Source: a virus
Length of the DNA: 64,000 bases
Strand: one strand, 5' to 3'
Virus record (IMG/VR): IMGVR_UViG_3300018080_000152
Coordinates: 21,914-85,913 of that record
The position numbers were made by a program, and so were the translations under genes. This document shows, in pieces, positions 47,073 to 55,631 of the stretch; within the stretch, counting starts at the first letter, position 1; each line of letters begins with the position of its first letter. The notes beneath the pieces are model-generated. The model made no database searches. It was not told the origin of the DNA and saw only the letters and a program-made list of their open reading frames with translations.

Positions 47073-48151
47073 CCCCAAATCTCTGACGAACCCAAGATTG
47101 TTTGTGCTGCGAATTTCCACGTTAGTTTTTGCGCAGTTTTAATACCCGCGACATTCTCTTGTTTATTATCATGAACAGCTCTCATGTGTGAAACTAAACA
47201 ATCGACTTGTTCATTTCCTAAAGCCGCCCATCTACCACCTTCGTGTTGTCCTTTGAAGAACACTCCGTCATATGCTTCTTCCGTGTCAGTGATTGGTATG
47301 AGATAACAATTGTTTTCATTGCAGAATTCTGTATGGGCCGAGTAATCTGTAGCAATTACTTGCTTGCCCATCGACATCATTTCCAGTAGCTCTAGGTTCC
47401 AGCCTTCACCACGCGCCGGAAATACGCCACAGTCCGCTTCTGCCATAACCTTAGCAACCTCTTTGTGCGACTGAACACGAGGTAAGAAGTTGATGCGATG
47501 GCCCATCTCTGTATTTCGATACATGTTCTGCCACGCCTTGTCATCTTCCTCGCTAATAAATGGGTTGTGGTTCATCATCCACAGGCGCACACGGTCTTTG
47601 GGGTTAAACGCTTTCGAGAATGCCTCTGCAATAATGTCGTGCCCCTTACGATACTCCCACTTGCCCACGTTTAAGAATGTCGTCCACGACGGGTCTGGCT
47701 CTCCAACTTGTTCGTTAAAAATTTCCCTATCAACTCCCAGCGGCACCACCTCCACTTGCTTACCGCCAAGGGGACAATTATCCAAAACTACCGTCTTTGC
47801 CCATTGTGAGCAAACAAGCACAACATCCATTACACTAACTTCATTTTTTTCAGCCTGGGTGAACCTATCAAGTTCAAAAATTGGATAACCAACATGAACT
47901 CCCCGACCAACGTGTTGCGCAAGGTCATGTTGATGCCAGATTCTTAAAGACGGAGCCCGTGGATAGTAGTTGTGTTTCTCATTATACGCACGTTGCACAA
48001 GAGGCATGAGAGACGGGTGACAATCCACTTGACCAATAGGCCACAACTTTACATCGACGCTTGCTGCGCAAAACTCTTTGAACAAGTTTGTGCCTACACA
48101 ACCGTATCCCAGTGTGTTAATTGGGCATGTCAGATTAAGACTTTTGAGCAT
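47069..48151 (-). CDS. glycosyltransferase, GT4 type
   Basis: This 360-residue protein shows a GT-B fold: an N-terminal glycine-containing segment (NTLGYGCVGTNLFKEF), VVPLGVDREIF, FLNVGKWEYRKGHDIIAEAF and PARGEGWNLELLEMMSMGKQVIATDYSAHTEF with the E-x7-E donor-binding motif. It transfers sugar from a nucleotide donor to an unknown acceptor. It overlaps the Tat protein gene upstream by 17 bases. Confidence 0.85.
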   Translation of the reverse strand: MLKSLNLTCPINTLGYGCVGTNLFKEFCAASVDVKLWPIGQVDCHPSLMPLVQRAYNEKHNYYPRAPSLRIWHQHDLAQHVGRGVHVGYPIFELDRFTQAEKNEVSVMDVVLVCSQWAKTVVLDNCPLGGKQVEVVPLGVDREIFNEQVGEPDPSWTTFLNVGKWEYRKGHDIIAEAFSKAFNPKDRVRLWMMNHNPFISEEDDKAWQNMYRNTEMGHRINFLPRVQSHKEVAKVMAEADCGVFPARGEGWNLELLEMMSMGKQVIATDYSAHTEFCNENNCYLIPITDTEEAYDGVFFKGQHEGGRWAALGNEQVDCLVSHMRAVHDNKQENVAGIKTAQKLTWKFAAQTILGSSEIWG

Positions 48152-48758
48152 TCAAATGCCTTTCCATTGCTGCTTTGTTGACGAACAAATTCACTTCCAT
48201 GTTAACAAATCCATTTTGGTCCGAATTTGTACGTGCGACTCCAATTGCATGACCAATATGCTGTGTTGTAAGCTTACCATCATTGTTGTAATACAACATG
48301 TCACCAATTTGCACTTGTTCATCAAACTGTCCAATCAGCAGTTGCCCACCCTGAGCAATGCGAACCTTACCACCTACTTGAACTTCATTCTTGTGGAAGT
48401 CCAAGTGGCGTCTTCCTAAATCAGCGTTGACAACATTATCAAGTAGGATACCAAGTGGTTGTCCACCGTGTCTTCCTGGTCGCACAACAGCATATTGATT
48501 ACCAACCATGCTGGGTTCAAATTTTACAAGTTCTACGACCGAGCCTTGTTCTGCTACCACATCACAAAAACAACAGCTTAGGTCAAGTGGAACATCCTTC
48601 ATTTGAGGAACTTTAGCCCCACTCTGTAACGTTGCATGTTGTCGTATTAACTCTTGAGCAGGAGATGGTGTCTCTGCTTTTGAGTCATCAACCGTGCGTG
48701 TTAAAGCTGCCGCAGGTAATAGTGCGGCACAAGCCTTCAAAAAACCTCGTCGTTCCAT
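48135..48758 (-). CDS. exported protein with Tat signal
   Basis: This 207-residue protein begins MERRGFLKACAALLPAAALT, a twin-arginine leader, followed by ETPSPAQEL. The mature part is beta-rich (GGKVRIAQGGQLLIGQFDEQVQIGDMLYY, then AIGVARTNSDQNGFVNMEVNLFV), which reminds me of phage decoration or capsid-cement folds, a low-confidence impression. Export to the cell surface or periplasm is expected. The start overlaps the CinA-NMNAT stop by one base. Confidence 0.7.
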   Translation of the reverse strand: MERRGFLKACAALLPAAALTRTVDDSKAETPSPAQELIRQHATLQSGAKVPQMKDVPLDLSCCFCDVVAEQGSVVELVKFEPSMVGNQYAVVRPGRHGGQPLGILLDNVVNADLGRRHLDFHKNEVQVGGKVRIAQGGQLLIGQFDEQVQIGDMLYYNNDGKLTTQHIGHAIGVARTNSDQNGFVNMEVNLFVNKAAMERHLNAQKS

Positions 48759-49864
48759 TATGTATTACTCCTTATTTCTGTTGAATTTTCTCCAGCGTCT
48801 TCGTAGTCATCAATAACCTGAACCATTCTTTCCATACCAATGTGTTTGTATGGTTTTCTTAAAACGCCCTTGCGATTAAATGCTAAAAAGTTCACGCCTC
48901 TGTGTACCATTTCATTGATGGCATTTACATATTCATTGTTTGTATCGTAATACTTGTAGTCATCAATACGATTAAGCGTATCCATACCAACAATAAAGGT
49001 TGCGCCAGGAAATAGTCGTGACTTCTTAACGAACAGTGGCTCTTGAGTTAATACAATCCCACCCAAAGCTGGGTCGCTCTCATACTTACTAAAAGAATCT
49101 ATTCGATTTCTACAAGATATCCAATCTACAGATGGCTTGGAACAATTTCTTATTGAAATCTCAAACCACACTGGCTTACCCGCGAGTTCATAAGCCTTAC
49201 GTGCCACTTTAATGTGTCCATCGTGTGCTGGATTAAAAGACCCAGGAAAGATAAGTGCATTTTGACCAGGGTGACCGTATGGTTCCTTGCATAGAGGCAC
49301 ATAAAACTTACCCTGTTTATCCATATCCCATGTTGTAGGTGCTGTTTCAGAACCCCAAAATTCATCTGTATCTATAGATGGATTCAAACAACTAACATTC
49401 AGATATTCAGCATAAGCCTTTAGGATAGTTTGCGAGGCAACTCTTTCCTGCTCATGCCTATCTCCATATTTAAGCAATACAGTGTGTGATGTAGTTTGTT
49501 GTTTGCCATGTATAGACACATAGATTTTGTGTTCACGACCTATGCGTTCTATGCCGTTTTTGCGCAAGGAGGATGTGGCTCCAACACCAATTACATTGCT
49601 GTGTCCAGAAATCATCTGTGCTCGTTCATACGCACAAACTGCAAGCTGACGCGATGCTTCCGGGGAACAAAACTTGTTTGGTTTGTAGCCGTTGAGCAAT
49701 TGAGTAAAACACACATGTGAGTATGGAACTTGTGCGTCAAGAAAGAACGAAGATGCACCACCTCGATTCAATAGTGTTGAGATTACCTCAGAACCACCTC
49801 CCGTTATATAGAATACGGTCGGAGTTGCTGCCTCTTGGAGCTTTTCCAGGGTTTTTGTTAGCAT
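48758..49864 (-). CDS. CinA-like plus NMN adenylyltransferase fusion
   Basis: This 368-residue protein joins two domains. Residues 16-155 resemble CinA/PncC nicotinamide-nucleotide amidases (TGGGSEVISTLLNRGGASSFF, CSPEASRQLAVCAYERA, VIGVGATSSLRK). Residues 203-368 are a nucleotidyltransferase with FPGSFNPAHDGH (HxGH at 214-217) and a C-terminal STEIRS (ISSTxxR-like). The second domain would convert NMN plus ATP to NAD+, completing the pathway begun by NAMPT. Whether the CinA part still hydrolyses NMN is uncertain; that would compete with synthesis. Confidence 0.8.
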   Translation of the reverse strand: MLTKTLEKLQEAATPTVFYITGGGSEVISTLLNRGGASSFFLDAQVPYSHVCFTQLLNGYKPNKFCSPEASRQLAVCAYERAQMISGHSNVIGVGATSSLRKNGIERIGREHKIYVSIHGKQQTTSHTVLLKYGDRHEQERVASQTILKAYAEYLNVSCLNPSIDTDEFWGSETAPTTWDMDKQGKFYVPLCKEPYGHPGQNALIFPGSFNPAHDGHIKVARKAYELAGKPVWFEISIRNCSKPSVDWISCRNRIDSFSKYESDPALGGIVLTQEPLFVKKSRLFPGATFIVGMDTLNRIDDYKYYDTNNEYVNAINEMVHRGVNFLAFNRKGVLRKPYKHIGMERMVQVIDDYEDAGENSTEIRSNT

Positions 49865-49866
49865 CG

Positions 49867-50397
49867 TTAATTTCCTTCCTTGCTTCTCATTCGTTTATGT
49901 ACTTGTGCTAGAGAAATTGGTTTATAGTCGTGACAATCTACACCAACGTCGAAAGATTCCTTGTATTTTGACAACGTACCATGACTGTGTCCATACAAAT
50001 GCCAAGAGCCATGAAAAGAGGCGTTCCACACACGCATACTGTAGTGACACAATACAATCTTCTTTCTATTGGTGATATCTAGGTCATATATTTTGTGTAC
50101 ACCATGAAATAGCTTACGCAAATCTTGACTGTCTTCTATTCTACGGTCGTGGTTTCCAAGAATCAAAACCACTTTCTTACAGTTAATCATGTTGCGGAAA
50201 CCCTCTATCCACATAGCATTTCCCCAGGAGAAATCACCAAGGTGATACAATGTGCCGTTGGCAGGAACACAAGCATTGATATTATCTGCTATGGCGTGTG
50301 TCATATCATGAGCATTATCCCACGGCCTGTTGCAATACTTGATAATATTTGTATGCCACGCATGTGTATCTGACGTAAACCATATGTCCTTTTTCAT
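49867..50397 (-). CDS. metallophosphoesterase
   Basis: This 176-residue protein has the calcineurin-like signature in order: FTSDTHAWHTN (D-x-H), HLGDFSWGN (GD), LILGNHDRR (GNHD), CHYSM and YGHSHGT (GHxH). These ligands hold two metal ions for hydrolysis of phosphate esters. Phage enzymes of this type have been linked to cyclic nucleotide or DNA-end processing; the substrate here is unknown. Confidence 0.85.
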   Translation of the reverse strand: MKKDIWFTSDTHAWHTNIIKYCNRPWDNAHDMTHAIADNINACVPANGTLYHLGDFSWGNAMWIEGFRNMINCKKVVLILGNHDRRIEDSQDLRKLFHGVHKIYDLDITNRKKIVLCHYSMRVWNASFHGSWHLYGHSHGTLSKYKESFDVGVDCHDYKPISLAQVHKRMRSKEGN

Positions 50398-51413
50398 TGG
50401 TCCTCTCTTCTGTTTACGAAGAATGCCTTAATCGCAGGCAACAACCTTTTTCCTTCGTCGCTAACGCGCCACAGCCCATTTTCTTGCTTAACCAAATCTC
50501 TACGTGGGTCATAATCCAGTTCATTCATAATATCTAGGCGTTGTGACGATGCTCTGTTGTGTACACTACCATGCCACAAATGATACACGAAGCTTGGAAT
50601 ACATGCTATGCTAAAATCAACCTCATCACAGAAACGTTGTGACCATTCAAAGTAGTTGCGAAGTTGAAAGCGACTATGTTTTGCGCACAAATCCCCAGCA
50701 TACTGTGAATATGTAGCAGCGCGAGCCATTAGGATATCAGCACCCCCAATGATAGATTCGTCGTAGAATTTAACCTTGTCTATAATTTCTCGTCTAATAC
50801 CCCACGACATACCACATAGACCATCTGGTTTCTGGATACTCTGATGCACCATACCACATATGTAACCATACATGCTAGCGCAATCATCATAACGAGTTGG
50901 AAAACTGTTTATATCAAGTTCATCAACAAACTCCAGTCCCTTTGGAAGATTAGCTGCGAAAGAAAATCCCTGCACCAAGTTGTAGATTTCCAAAGCATCG
51001 CTCATTTTCTGATGCCAGTCATCAGCTTGATACAATATGTCTTGGTCTATCCAACAAACTTTGTCACAGTCGTCTGGCAAGTGTTCTAGTGCTAGATTTA
51101 ACAATGCTTCTTTTTGCCACAGAATATCATTAGATACCACCTGTACAGCTATCTTTTCCTCTGGAACAATATTCTTTAATTGAAAAGCGCGGTCGTGTAA
51201 TGCAGCTTCCGCAAACAGAATATTGACACCTTGTCTATTCATACGTTCGTAGAATATAGCCACGTTTTCATCACGGCTAGTAAGCCCCAATGAATTAAAA
51301 TACGGACATATACACCACAATGAACCCGGTAGAGATTTCGGCCTTTTATTAGGCGTTGTCATCCGGCGTGGTTGTTGAGTCTGATTCTGGTTCTGTATTG
51401 GCTGTTGTGTCAT
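50394..51413 (-). CDS. glycosyltransferase, GT-A-like
   Basis: This 339-residue protein has KVCWIDQDILYQ with a D-x-D metal motif, CGMSWGIRREIIDKVKFYDESIIGGAD, and YHLWHGS, the pattern of the galactosyltransferase C-terminal type (a WHG or similar end motif). It is therefore likely a GT-A sugar transferase. It has a proline/glutamine-rich N-terminal tail and overlaps the next gene upstream by 65 bases. Confidence 0.65.
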   Translation of the reverse strand: MTQQPIQNQNQTQQPRRMTTPNKRPKSLPGSLWCICPYFNSLGLTSRDENVAIFYERMNRQGVNILFAEAALHDRAFQLKNIVPEEKIAVQVVSNDILWQKEALLNLALEHLPDDCDKVCWIDQDILYQADDWHQKMSDALEIYNLVQGFSFAANLPKGLEFVDELDINSFPTRYDDCASMYGYICGMVHQSIQKPDGLCGMSWGIRREIIDKVKFYDESIIGGADILMARAATYSQYAGDLCAKHSRFQLRNYFEWSQRFCDEVDFSIACIPSFVYHLWHGSVHNRASSQRLDIMNELDYDPRRDLVKQENGLWRVSDEGKRLLPAIKAFFVNRREDQ

Positions 51414-52179
51414 TTCCTATTATCCTTCCTTTGGCTTCAATCCAAAGTTCATTAAAATATTCATCGTACTGTTCGTATAACCATGCAAATTGTGGCGACC
51501 TAACATCACCAGGAACAGACGCAAAACTACGTAGCGTTGGCCCCTTGGTTGTATTGATAAGGTCTATACGCATATATGGTTCTGCAATTGCAGCGGAGAT
51601 TCTTTCAGCAGTATCGCATAGTTGTTGAATAACAGTAGCGTCTGGAATTAAATGAGTCAAATCGTTCTTTGAAGTTGAGCCCAACTGTGTTTTAGATACG
51701 TCAAACCACAATGTATCATTTGGTGTTATAGCTTGAATACACGCTACTCCTACTTCTCCACCAAATGTATGCATACAATAAGCTATAGGAATGCCCAGTT
51801 CATTACCACATAAGGGAAATTCCTCAAACAGAATATCAGCGCCAAGCTTCTGAGCCGCATCTATTTGAGCTTGTATTACATCGCCTGGAAACTCATGCTT
51901 ATTACTGTTAAACGAAAACAACCCATTATCGCCATCGTCTCTAACATGCATATATGTGTTTGTGTTGACATATATTGTTGGTCTAACAACAAACAAGTTG
52001 GGCAGCCTTCCGCTTAGTTCATCCCATGGCGGTACTTCATCTGGTGCGAAAAGCCCGTACACTTTTGGGCGAATGACGTTGGCCTCCATTGCCGTTCCAT
52101 ATACTTGAGTCATGTCTTTGTATTTAGCATAATCTTCTAAGTGGTTAACACGCTCCTTAACCCTATTTATGAATCCCAT
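51349..52179 (-). CDS. TupA-like ATP-grasp protein (tentative)
   Basis: This 276-residue protein has YMRIDLINTTKGPTLRSFAS followed by VPGDVR, resembling the C-terminal R-(V/I)-D-(L/F)-Y...G-x-x-x-F-(G/A)-E segment of TupA-like ATP-grasp enzymes used in cell-surface polymer synthesis. The upstream part (HEFPGDVIQAQIDAAQKLGADILFEEF) is not diagnostic. The acidic, threonine-rich tail overlaps the downstream gene. The family call is tentative. Confidence 0.45.
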   Translation of the reverse strand: MGFINRVKERVNHLEDYAKYKDMTQVYGTAMEANVIRPKVYGLFAPDEVPPWDELSGRLPNLFVVRPTIYVNTNTYMHVRDDGDNGLFSFNSNKHEFPGDVIQAQIDAAQKLGADILFEEFPLCGNELGIPIAYCMHTFGGEVGVACIQAITPNDTLWFDVSKTQLGSTSKNDLTHLIPDATVIQQLCDTAERISAAIAEPYMRIDLINTTKGPTLRSFASVPGDVRSPQFAWLYEQYDEYFNELWIEAKGRIIGNDTTANTEPESDSTTTPDDNA

Positions 52180-52931
52180 TTATGGTTCTCCTGTGTAATA
52201 TAGTCCCAATAATGAATGATGTTGCTGCTAGATGCAAATTTACGCGCAAAAAATGCAGTAGAATTTTTGAAACGTTCTACATCTATTGGATTAAGCTCAC
52301 CAACATATTCTTTTGGTGTTGATTGTACTTCTGATATCCTACCCCAATTTACATCAGACTGGTCTGTGTGAATAACGTTATGCAGTTCGCCAAGATGACA
52401 CATGACTGTACTAACATAGTGTTCGTCTGGCACTACGCATCGCGCAAAGTCTCCTGTAAAATTATACCGTATGAGAAGCTCTGCGTGGTCTCTTGTTAGA
52501 AACACCCATTGAGAATTTTTTCTGAAATGCTTCTTTGGAATCGTGGTGGTCTTAGACATGCGGTTTGTCCACTGTGTGGTGTGACAAAACCTAGATTTGT
52601 TTTCACTAAATGCTATGTCATAAATTTTGTGCCATGGTTTAATTGGTACGCACGAACCAGAGCAAAACGCAACACGTTGCACATCTGGGTCTCTTAAAGC
52701 ATATCGTATAAGCTCCAATTGTGCTATTACAAGACCAAGTTTACCCCACATTGTAGATACCCAACAGGGAATAAGATTGTCTTTTAGCCATGGTGTGTGT
52801 GTTTCATCTTGGTTTGCGGCATGACAACAAATAGTCATTGTGTCTTCATGGCCTTTGAAGTATTCTTCCCACAGACGTGGTTGGCTCATGTCACCATATA
52901 CTAAAAATGTATAAGCAATCTTTGGTTTCAT
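52167..52931 (-). CDS. GT14/core-2-branching-like glycosyltransferase
   Basis: This 254-residue protein starts KIAYTFLVYGDMSQPRLWEEYF, has VIAQLELIRYALRDPDVQRVAFCSGSCVPIKPW, and NSQWVFLTRDHAELL, the sequence order of core-2/I-branching N-acetylglucosaminyltransferases and their bacterial relatives. ATG 52931 has GAGGAC upstream. It is the first gene after the terminator that follows ssb. Confidence 0.7.
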   Translation of the reverse strand: MKPKIAYTFLVYGDMSQPRLWEEYFKGHEDTMTICCHAANQDETHTPWLKDNLIPCWVSTMWGKLGLVIAQLELIRYALRDPDVQRVAFCSGSCVPIKPWHKIYDIAFSENKSRFCHTTQWTNRMSKTTTIPKKHFRKNSQWVFLTRDHAELLIRYNFTGDFARCVVPDEHYVSTVMCHLGELHNVIHTDQSDVNWGRISEVQSTPKEYVGELNPIDVERFKNSTAFFARKFASSSNIIHYWDYITQENHKWDS

Positions 52932-52950
52932 ATTAGTCCTCAACATAAGC

Positions 52951-52988
52951 AAAACACCCACCAACCCTAATTAGAGATTGATGGGTGT
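52951..52988 (-). terminator. intrinsic terminator after ssb
   Basis: On the minus strand ACACCCA-T-CAA pairs with TTG-G-TGGGTGT across a 13-base loop and is followed by TTTT. It lies 25 bases after the ssb stop and separates ssb from the glycosyltransferase genes. Confidence 0.7.
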
Positions 52989-53013
52989 CTGTTGTTCGTC
53001 TTGAAGCCTATAC

Positions 53014-53442
53014 TTAGAACGGGATATCTTCATCACCACCGGCCTCATTGTTGTTTGCTGGCGCAGAGGTTTGCGCAGAAGTAGGAGCAGAACCACCGTT
53101 ACTACCACCCTTCGTACCAATCATCTGCATGCGGTCACCAACAACCTTGAGTTTTTGTCGCCTCTCGCCGTCATCTGTCTCCCACTGGTCCAACTTGAGA
53201 CGACCCTCGATAAGGACAGGTGCTCCCTTGCTCAAATATTCACCAGCAACTTCGGCGTTGCGACCCCACAGTGTGATGTCAACAAACGTGGTTTCCTCAA
53301 CCATGTTGCCGCCCTTGTCTTTGCGCTTTTCATTAACTGCCAAACCCATGTCAGTTACAGCGGCTCCACTTGGCGTGTATCTTAGCTCTACGTCTCGGGT
53401 AAGATTACCCATGAGAATAACTTTGTTAAAACTTCCAGCCAT
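53014..53442 (-). CDS. ssb: single-stranded DNA-binding protein
   Basis: This 142-residue protein begins [20 protein letters not shown] and has [21 protein letters not shown], a glycine/serine-rich linker and the acidic tip DEDIPF. That is the complete bacterial SSB layout: OB-fold, flexible linker and partner-binding tip. ATG 53442 has AAGGAG upstream. It coats single-stranded DNA and recruits replication and repair proteins. The OB-fold protein at 740-1123 is a second, tip-less SSB. Confidence 0.9.
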   Translation of the reverse strand: MAGSFNKVILMGNLTRDVELRYTPSGAAVTDMGLAVNEKRKDKGGNMVEETTFVDITLWGRNAEVAGEYLSKGAPVLIEGRLKLDQWETDDGERRQKLKVVGDRMQMIGTKGGSNGGSAPTSAQTSAPANNNEAGGDEDIPF

Positions 53443-53476
53443 GTCTTGAATCTCCTTGTTGAGTAAAAGAAAAATA

Positions 53477-53689
53477 TTACTTGTCGTCGAACTCACCAAG
53501 CAAACCGCAAGATGGACATTCTGGAACCCAACGGTCGTTATATGACCATGTCATATTGTGTGTTGTTTCGCTATCAACAGTGAAGGCATCACCGCACTGT
53601 TCGCACTCAAGTTCACCAACGATGTAGCTACCGTGATGGTAGACTTCTAGGACTGTAAATCCTATCCACGATGTAGTCTCAAGTTCCAT
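53477..53689 (-). CDS. small zinc-ribbon protein
   Basis: A 70-residue protein with CEQCGDAF near residue 29 and CPSCGLLGE near residue 58, four cysteines of a zinc ribbon. It is the first gene after the consensus promoter at 53735-53762 and is followed by ssb. Function unknown. Confidence 0.6.
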   Translation of the reverse strand: MELETTSWIGFTVLEVYHHGSYIVGELECEQCGDAFTVDSETTHNMTWSYNDRWVPECPSCGLLGEFDDK

Positions 53690-53734
53690 GTTATGTACCC
53701 TTGTGTTCAGAGTGAGTTTCGTTTTGTCTACTGT

Positions 53735-53762
53735 ATTATACCACGGATGTGCGCTATGTCAA
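53735..53762 (-). promoter_or_regulatory. promoter of the ssb operon
   Basis: TTGACA, 16 bases and TATAAT, perfect. It drives the zinc-ribbon gene and ssb. Confidence 0.75.
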
Positions 53763-53772
53763 CCCCTATTCA

Positions 53773-53809
53773 CAAAAAAAGTGTCGGCGGCGGGAGTCGA
53801 ACCCGCCAG
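53773..53809 (-). terminator. orphan tRNA T-arm followed by a T-tract
   Basis: A perfect T-arm hairpin (GGCGGG/CCCGCC around TTCGACT) with part of a 3' acceptor strand, but no tRNA body, follows tRNA-Leu(TAA). It ends in ACTTTTTTT, so it has the form of an intrinsic terminator, probably left over from a tRNA. Confidence 0.6.
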
Positions 53810-53891
53810 TGACCAAGGTGGGAATCGAACCCACACGCCCGAAGGCACGGCATTTTAAGTGCCGCATGTCTACCAATTCCATCACTTGGCC
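53810..53891 (-). tRNA. tRNA-Leu(TAA)
   Basis: Acceptor GGCCAAG/CTTGGTC, anticodon stem CGGCA/TGCCG with loop CTTAAAA (anticodon TAA), a long variable arm, T-loop TTCGATT. CT follows discriminator A. Confidence 0.9.
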
Positions 53892-53894
53892 AAA

Positions 53895-53908
53895 TTTTGG
53901 TGTATAAT
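53895..53908 (+). promoter_or_regulatory. TTTGGTGTATAAT element of the plus-strand HNH gene
   Basis: TATAAT at 53903-53908 preceded by TTTTGGTG, 44 bases before ATG 53952, with no TTGACA. It is the same element as before the minus-strand HNH genes, here in the opposite orientation with its gene. Confidence 0.45.
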
Positions 53909-53951
53909 TAAGTGTGCGCCCTTATGTGTCTACCAATTATGAGAGGATGCT

Positions 53952-54413
53952 ATGAGACAATATCGTAAATACACAGAAGCACAGTTTATCGAAGCTGTGC
54001 GAACATCCACTTCCAAACGGCAAGTGTTGATAAAGCTGGGGCTAGCCCCACAAGGTGGCAACTACGCCACTGTCACTCGACTTATTCAACAACTTAGTTT
54101 GGATACATCACATTTTTTAGGTCAAGGACACGCCAAAGGCAAAAGGTTTGATTGTAGAGTCAAGCCAATTGAAGATTACTTGTCTGGCAAGCGAGACATT
54201 AAAAGCTATAAGCTCAAAAAAAGACTACTAGACGACGGCTTGTTCCAACATCGCTGTTGTCGTTGTAGACGCACTACCTGGATGAAACAACCAATCCCAC
54301 TAGAGCTTCATCACATTGATGGTAATTCTAGCAACAATCAACTTCACAACTTGGAACTATTGTGTCCTAACTGTCACGCACAAACGCCCAATTATCGTGG
54401 TCGAGGTATTTAG
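53952..54413 (+). CDS. HNH endonuclease, only plus-strand gene
   Basis: This 153-residue protein has an N-terminal helix-turn-helix region (YTEAQFIEAVRTSTSKRQVLIKLG), typical of small phage HNH proteins, and an HNH core: CCRCRRTTWMKQPIPLELHHIDGNSSNNQLHNLELLCPNCHAQT. GAGAGGATGCT precedes the ATG. It is the only gene opposed to the general direction, sits beside tRNA-Leu and is flanked by tRNA fragments, which fits recent insertion of a mobile element. It converges with the Tat-leader gene at 54422-54814. Confidence 0.85.
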   Translation: MRQYRKYTEAQFIEAVRTSTSKRQVLIKLGLAPQGGNYATVTRLIQQLSLDTSHFLGQGHAKGKRFDCRVKPIEDYLSGKRDIKSYKLKKRLLDDGLFQHRCCRCRRTTWMKQPIPLELHHIDGNSSNNQLHNLELLCPNCHAQTPNYRGRGI

Positions 54414-54421
54414 ACACAGAC

Positions 54422-54814
54422 CTACACTGACGCTAGAAGCATTTTCCACGCTTCTTCTTCTCGTTTTCTAGCAAACTCCTGTTCCATCACGTCCATAGCC
54501 CTGGCGACAATATCCCACCGGGCATCACTGGCGTGTTCCAACATGAAGTCTACGGCCCCGCCCACGTCGGGCAGCTTTGGAGTTTTGACCTCTTCTTTAG
54601 CGGGAACCTTCTTGTGCGGAATCGTGTAGGCAACATAGTTGTCGCCCTTCACTACCACTGGTTTGTCGGGAACCGGCCCCATCTCAATGGACTTGTCAGC
54701 ACGAAAGATACGCTGCTCTTTTTCAGCAGGAGAGGCTGCCTTCCCTGCTAACCCCCCACACGTAGCCAGCGCTATTGCACCCAGCGCATTTTTCAGGAAG
54801 TCTCGTCGTTTCAT
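54422..54814 (-). CDS. exported protein with Tat signal
   Basis: This 130-residue protein starts MKRRDFLKNALGAIALATCG, a twin-arginine leader with a cysteine after the hydrophobic part, then GKAASPAEKEQ. The mature part is charged, with a helical C-terminus (DVMEQEFARKREEEAWKMLL). ATG 54814 overlaps the upstream stop as ATGA. Function unknown; it is one of four Tat-leader proteins in the window. Confidence 0.7.
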   Translation of the reverse strand: MKRRDFLKNALGAIALATCGGLAGKAASPAEKEQRIFRADKSIEMGPVPDKPVVVKGDNYVAYTIPHKKVPAKEEVKTPKLPDVGGAVDFMLEHASDARWDIVARAMDVMEQEFARKREEEAWKMLLASV

Positions 54815-55233
54815 GTTCCCATAATCTCCGTGGCCTTGGCTATTGGACCATCCATAGGAATGTCTGGCCCCCAAATGAGGTCGCCTAGAGACACTTTGTG
54901 ACGTGGGTTGTCTTCATCCTTGGCGGGCATTGGCACGTAGGGGTCGCAAATGTATAGCGAAATGTCGCGTGGAGACACGCCATGTTGTTCCGCTATTGCA
55001 CAAGCCTTCTTGTTGAGTTCTTCTAGTGATGTGACCGACTCAGTGAAGTCGTAGTCGGGACCAGTAGCAAGAACCTCACCCATGTACACGTCGCCGTCAT
55101 CTACGATAACACCGCTCACACCCCACAGGTCTTCGTACTCTTCTTCGGTAAACTCCTTGGCGTTTTTCTTGATACCCAAGAGAACGAAAGAAGAAGTGCT
55201 GCTGTTGCTCACAAATCCAAGTCTACGTTTCAT
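54811..55233 (-). CDS. GFVSNSSTSSF-leader family protein, copy 3
   Basis: This 140-residue protein starts MKRRLGFVSNSSTSSFVLLG at ATG 55233, with AAGGAAC upstream. The body matches the protein at 4142-4516 throughout (MGEVLATG, AIAEQHGVSPRDI) and adds a C-terminal extension. The conserved leader (K-x-R-x-GFVSNSST-S/T-SF) with a variable body suggests a processing or targeting tag; I know of no proven function. Confidence 0.7.
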   Translation of the reverse strand: MKRRLGFVSNSSTSSFVLLGIKKNAKEFTEEEYEDLWGVSGVIVDDGDVYMGEVLATGPDYDFTESVTSLEELNKKACAIAEQHGVSPRDISLYICDPYVPMPAKDEDNPRHKVSLGDLIWGPDIPMDGPIAKATEIMGT

Positions 55234-55261
55234 GTCATGTTCCTTATACAAGTCCTGTTAG

Positions 55262-55345
55262 TACCGGGAGGGGGAGTCGAACCCCCACGGCCTTGCGGCC
55301 ACCAGATTCTAAGTCTGGCGCGTCTACCAGTTCCGCCACCCCGGC
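55262..55345 (-). tRNA. tRNA-Leu(TAG)
   Basis: Acceptor GCCGGGG/TCCCGGT, anticodon stem CCAGA/TCTGG with loop CTTAGAA (anticodon TAG), long variable arm, T-loop TTCGACT. CT follows discriminator A. Confidence 0.9.
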
Positions 55346-55348
55346 ATA

Positions 55349-55615
55349 TCACTTTTTCAACCTGATGATAGGCTTGAAGCCTACGACTTCGTACTTCTTA
55401 TTGAAGGCGTCACGACGCCGACAGTATTCCACCCATATTGCATTGTCAATATCTCGTGCGCCATTAACACCACTATAGACAACGTGATGAACAATACTGT
55501 TCCAGCATGAGTCGCAAATATCTGGCAGAAATCTTCCTTGGTGTGTGCTGAGGTCTCTCTGCTCAGCAGAACAACCACAACAACCACATGTTAGCCAGTT
55601 TATCATCGACGCCAT
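55349..55615 (-). CDS. cysteine-rich small protein
   Basis: An 88-residue protein with CGCCGCSAEQRDLS near residue 10 and CDSCWNSI near residue 34, probably a zinc-binding module similar to small phage HNH-like or recombination endonuclease VII-like fingers, but without a catalytic core. It lies between tRNA-Leu and tRNA-Thr. Confidence 0.5.
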   Translation of the reverse strand: MASMINWLTCGCCGCSAEQRDLSTHQGRFLPDICDSCWNSIVHHVVYSGVNGARDIDNAIWVEYCRRRDAFNKKYEVVGFKPIIRLKK

Positions 55616-55631
55616 GCTTCAATCCTCCAAG

